Shown: positions 6,484 through 7,518 of the stretch, piece by piece
Layout of the letters: each line of letters starts with the position of its first letter
Numbering within the stretch: the stretch's first letter is position 1
NCBI GenBank assembly: GCA_038237055.1
Contig: JBBRZD010000156.1
Location: 1 to 7,518 of the forward strand
Origin: Dokdonella_A sp038237055
Lineage (GTDB): Bacteria > Pseudomonadota > Gammaproteobacteria > Xanthomonadales > Rhodanobacteraceae
DNA length: 7,518 bases
Reading direction: 5' to 3'
Notes under the pieces: model-generated
The model's input: the letters and a program-made list of their open reading frames with translations, nothing else
What the model was told of the DNA's origin: nothing
The model's database searches: none
Program-made: the position numbers and the translations under genes

Positions 6484-7176
6484 ATGACCAATCTTGACGA
6501 CCTGCTGCAACGAAATCACGCCTGGTCCGACGCAATGAGCGCGCAGGACCCTTCCTTCTTCAAACGCCTGTCGGAGCAGCAGGCACCAAAATATCTGTGG
6601 ATCGGCTGCTCCGATTCCCGCGTGCCAGCCAACCAGATCATCGATATGGCGCCGGGGGAAGTGTTCGTGCATCGCAACGTCGCCAACGTCGTCGTGCACA
6701 CCGATCTCAATGCGCTGAGCACGATCCAGTTCGCAGTCGACGTGCTCAAGGTCGCGCACATCCTGGTCGTCGGCCACTACGGCTGCGGTGGGGTACAGGC
6801 GGTGCTCGAGGAAAGGCGGTTGGGGCTGGTCGACAACTGGCTGCGCCACGTCGCTGATGTGAAGCACAAGCACGCCAAAGCGTTGGACCAGTTTTCCGAC
6901 CCGCATGAACGACATGCAAGACTGTGCGAGCTCAATGTCATCGAACAGGCCGTCAATGTATGTCAAACCACCGTTGTGCAGGATGCGTGGCAACGCGGGC
7001 AGAACCTCAGTGTGCACGGATGGATCTACAGCCTGCGTGACGGGCGCGTGCGCGATCTGGGCATGCACGTGTCGAACAGCACCCATGTTGCGACGTCGGT
7101 CAGCTCGGCGCTTGAACACATCGATGGACCCGATCGAGCCTGGCATCAGCCTGACGAATCCGACCCCTCCTTCTGA
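6484..7176 (+). CDS. can: Beta-class carbonic anhydrase, Can-like (type II)
   Basis: The 230-residue enzyme interconverts CO2 and bicarbonate in the cytoplasm, supplying bicarbonate for carboxylations. The zinc ligands C42, H98 and C101 and the Asp-Arg pair D44/R46 (in CSDSR and GHYGCGG) are all present at the same numbers as in E. coli Can. W39, R64 and Y182 (in HGWIYSL) match the W39/R64/Y181 set that forms the non-catalytic bicarbonate site of type II enzymes, so inhibition by bicarbonate with D44 able to coordinate zinc is expected. Length is close to the 220 residues of E. coli Can, with a slightly longer polar tail. The ATG at 6484 gives the usual MTNLDDLLQRN start; there is no strong Shine-Dalgarno site. 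It begins 15 bases after the dehydrogenase stop, so co-transcription is likely, though a functional link is not obvious. Confidence 0.96.
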   Translation: MTNLDDLLQRNHAWSDAMSAQDPSFFKRLSEQQAPKYLWIGCSDSRVPANQIIDMAPGEVFVHRNVANVVVHTDLNALSTIQFAVDVLKVAHILVVGHYGCGGVQAVLEERRLGLVDNWLRHVADVKHKHAKALDQFSDPHERHARLCELNVIEQAVNVCQTTVVQDAWQRGQNLSVHGWIYSLRDGRVRDLGMHVSNSTHVATSVSSALEHIDGPDRAWHQPDESDPSF

Positions 7177-7195
7177 CGCTGACTGGACATATCCC

Positions 7196-7518
7196 ATGCG
7201 TACGAAAGCCCTTGTCCCGCTCATTTGCGTGCTGACGTTTGCCGCGTTTTCTGCATTTGCTGCGGAAGAAGAAGTGCTGTCTCCGTACCAATGGCAACAG
7301 CAACAGAAGACCGCTTTCGACCAGTCGGAGAAAATCTACGCCGACGCCCTCAAGCGCAACGGCCTGCTCGCGCAGTACAGGGCAATGCGGGACGCGTACC
7401 GCGCGAACAAGAACCGCGCGTTCCGCATCGTGTTCGGCCAGTACATGAGCTGGTACCAGACGTTCGTCGGCGACTATCCGGCCGCACACGATTCCTATTC
7501 GATCCGCCAGCAGGCGGC
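7196..7518 (+). CDS. Exported protein of unknown function, N-terminal part
   Basis: The frame opens with ATG at 7196, 19 bases after the carbonic anhydrase stop, and runs off the window end after 107 codons without a stop. Residues 1-22 form a clear Sec signal peptide: MRTK, a hydrophobic core at 5-21, and AFA at 20-22 followed by AEEE. The mature part is polar and apparently helical, rich in Gln, Ala, Lys, Arg and aromatic residues, with a KIYADALKRNG stretch and then an FGQYMSWYQTFVGDYPAA stretch. I do not recognise the family; a helical-repeat (TPR-like) start or an N-terminal region ahead of a hydrolase domain are both possible. The product is expected in the periplasm or outside the cell. 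The close spacing suggests it shares a transcript with can. Confidence 0.75.
   Translation, partial: MRTKALVPLICVLTFAAFSAFAAEEEVLSPYQWQQQQKTAFDQSEKIYADALKRNGLLAQYRAMRDAYRANKNRAFRIVFGQYMSWYQTFVGDYPAAHDSYSIRQQA

Noticed and set aside
6268..7224. 318-codon minus-strand frame across the dehydrogenase end, the carbonic anhydrase and the exported-protein start
   Set aside because: It covers three plus-strand genes that are well supported by motifs or a signal peptide, and shows no family features of its own.
1..7518. CRISPR arrays, insertion sequences, tRNA or rRNA genes, phage genes
   Set aside because: No regularly spaced direct repeats, transposase motifs, terminal inverted repeats or tRNA-like folds were seen; almost the whole window is filled by ordinary coding sequence.

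Overview
The window looks like a chromosomal segment of a GC-rich gammaproteobacterium. I estimate GC at about 60% by eye. The best guess is the Xanthomonadales (Lysobacterales), perhaps Rhodanobacteraceae such as Dokdonella. This rests on the codon usage, a short-form TrhO, gene starts without clear Shine-Dalgarno sites, and a large secreted protein whose tail carries repeated 'GxW-SGQG-WFTY-WFTL' modules, a style I associate with that group. No marker gene fixes the taxon, so this is an inference.

Layout: (1) positions 2-517, plus strand: the 3' part of an SDR-family oxidoreductase, cut by the window edge, in which the active-site Tyr and Lys are replaced. (2) 599-1384, plus strand: a TrhO/YceA-type tRNA uridine hydroxylase of the rhodanese fold. 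(3) 1445-4855, minus strand: one 1136-residue secreted protein with about 13 beta-propeller-like blades and two C-terminal copies of a Cys-paired domain. It converges on trhO across a 60-base gap that holds a strong hairpin. (4) 4856-5010: a divergent intergenic region with start signals for both flanking genes and an inverted repeat. (5) 5011-6468, plus strand: an NAD-type aldehyde dehydrogenase of the 2-aminomuconate/2-hydroxymuconate semialdehyde dehydrogenase group. (6) 6484-7176, plus strand: a Can-type (type II) beta-carbonic anhydrase. (7) 7196 to the window end, plus strand: the start of an unidentified exported protein.

How the genes relate: the aldehyde dehydrogenase, carbonic anhydrase and last exported protein are spaced by only 15 and 19 bases and probably form one transcription unit. 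The dehydrogenase probably serves a ring-cleavage pathway, either tryptophan/kynurenine or catechol meta-cleavage. The atypical SDR could belong to the same catabolic neighbourhood, but two unrelated genes lie between them here. The large secreted protein is probably a separate gene with its own promoter. I see no mobile element, CRISPR array, tRNA or rRNA. The region is mostly ordinary housekeeping and catabolic. The least explained parts are the large secreted protein and the partial exported protein.
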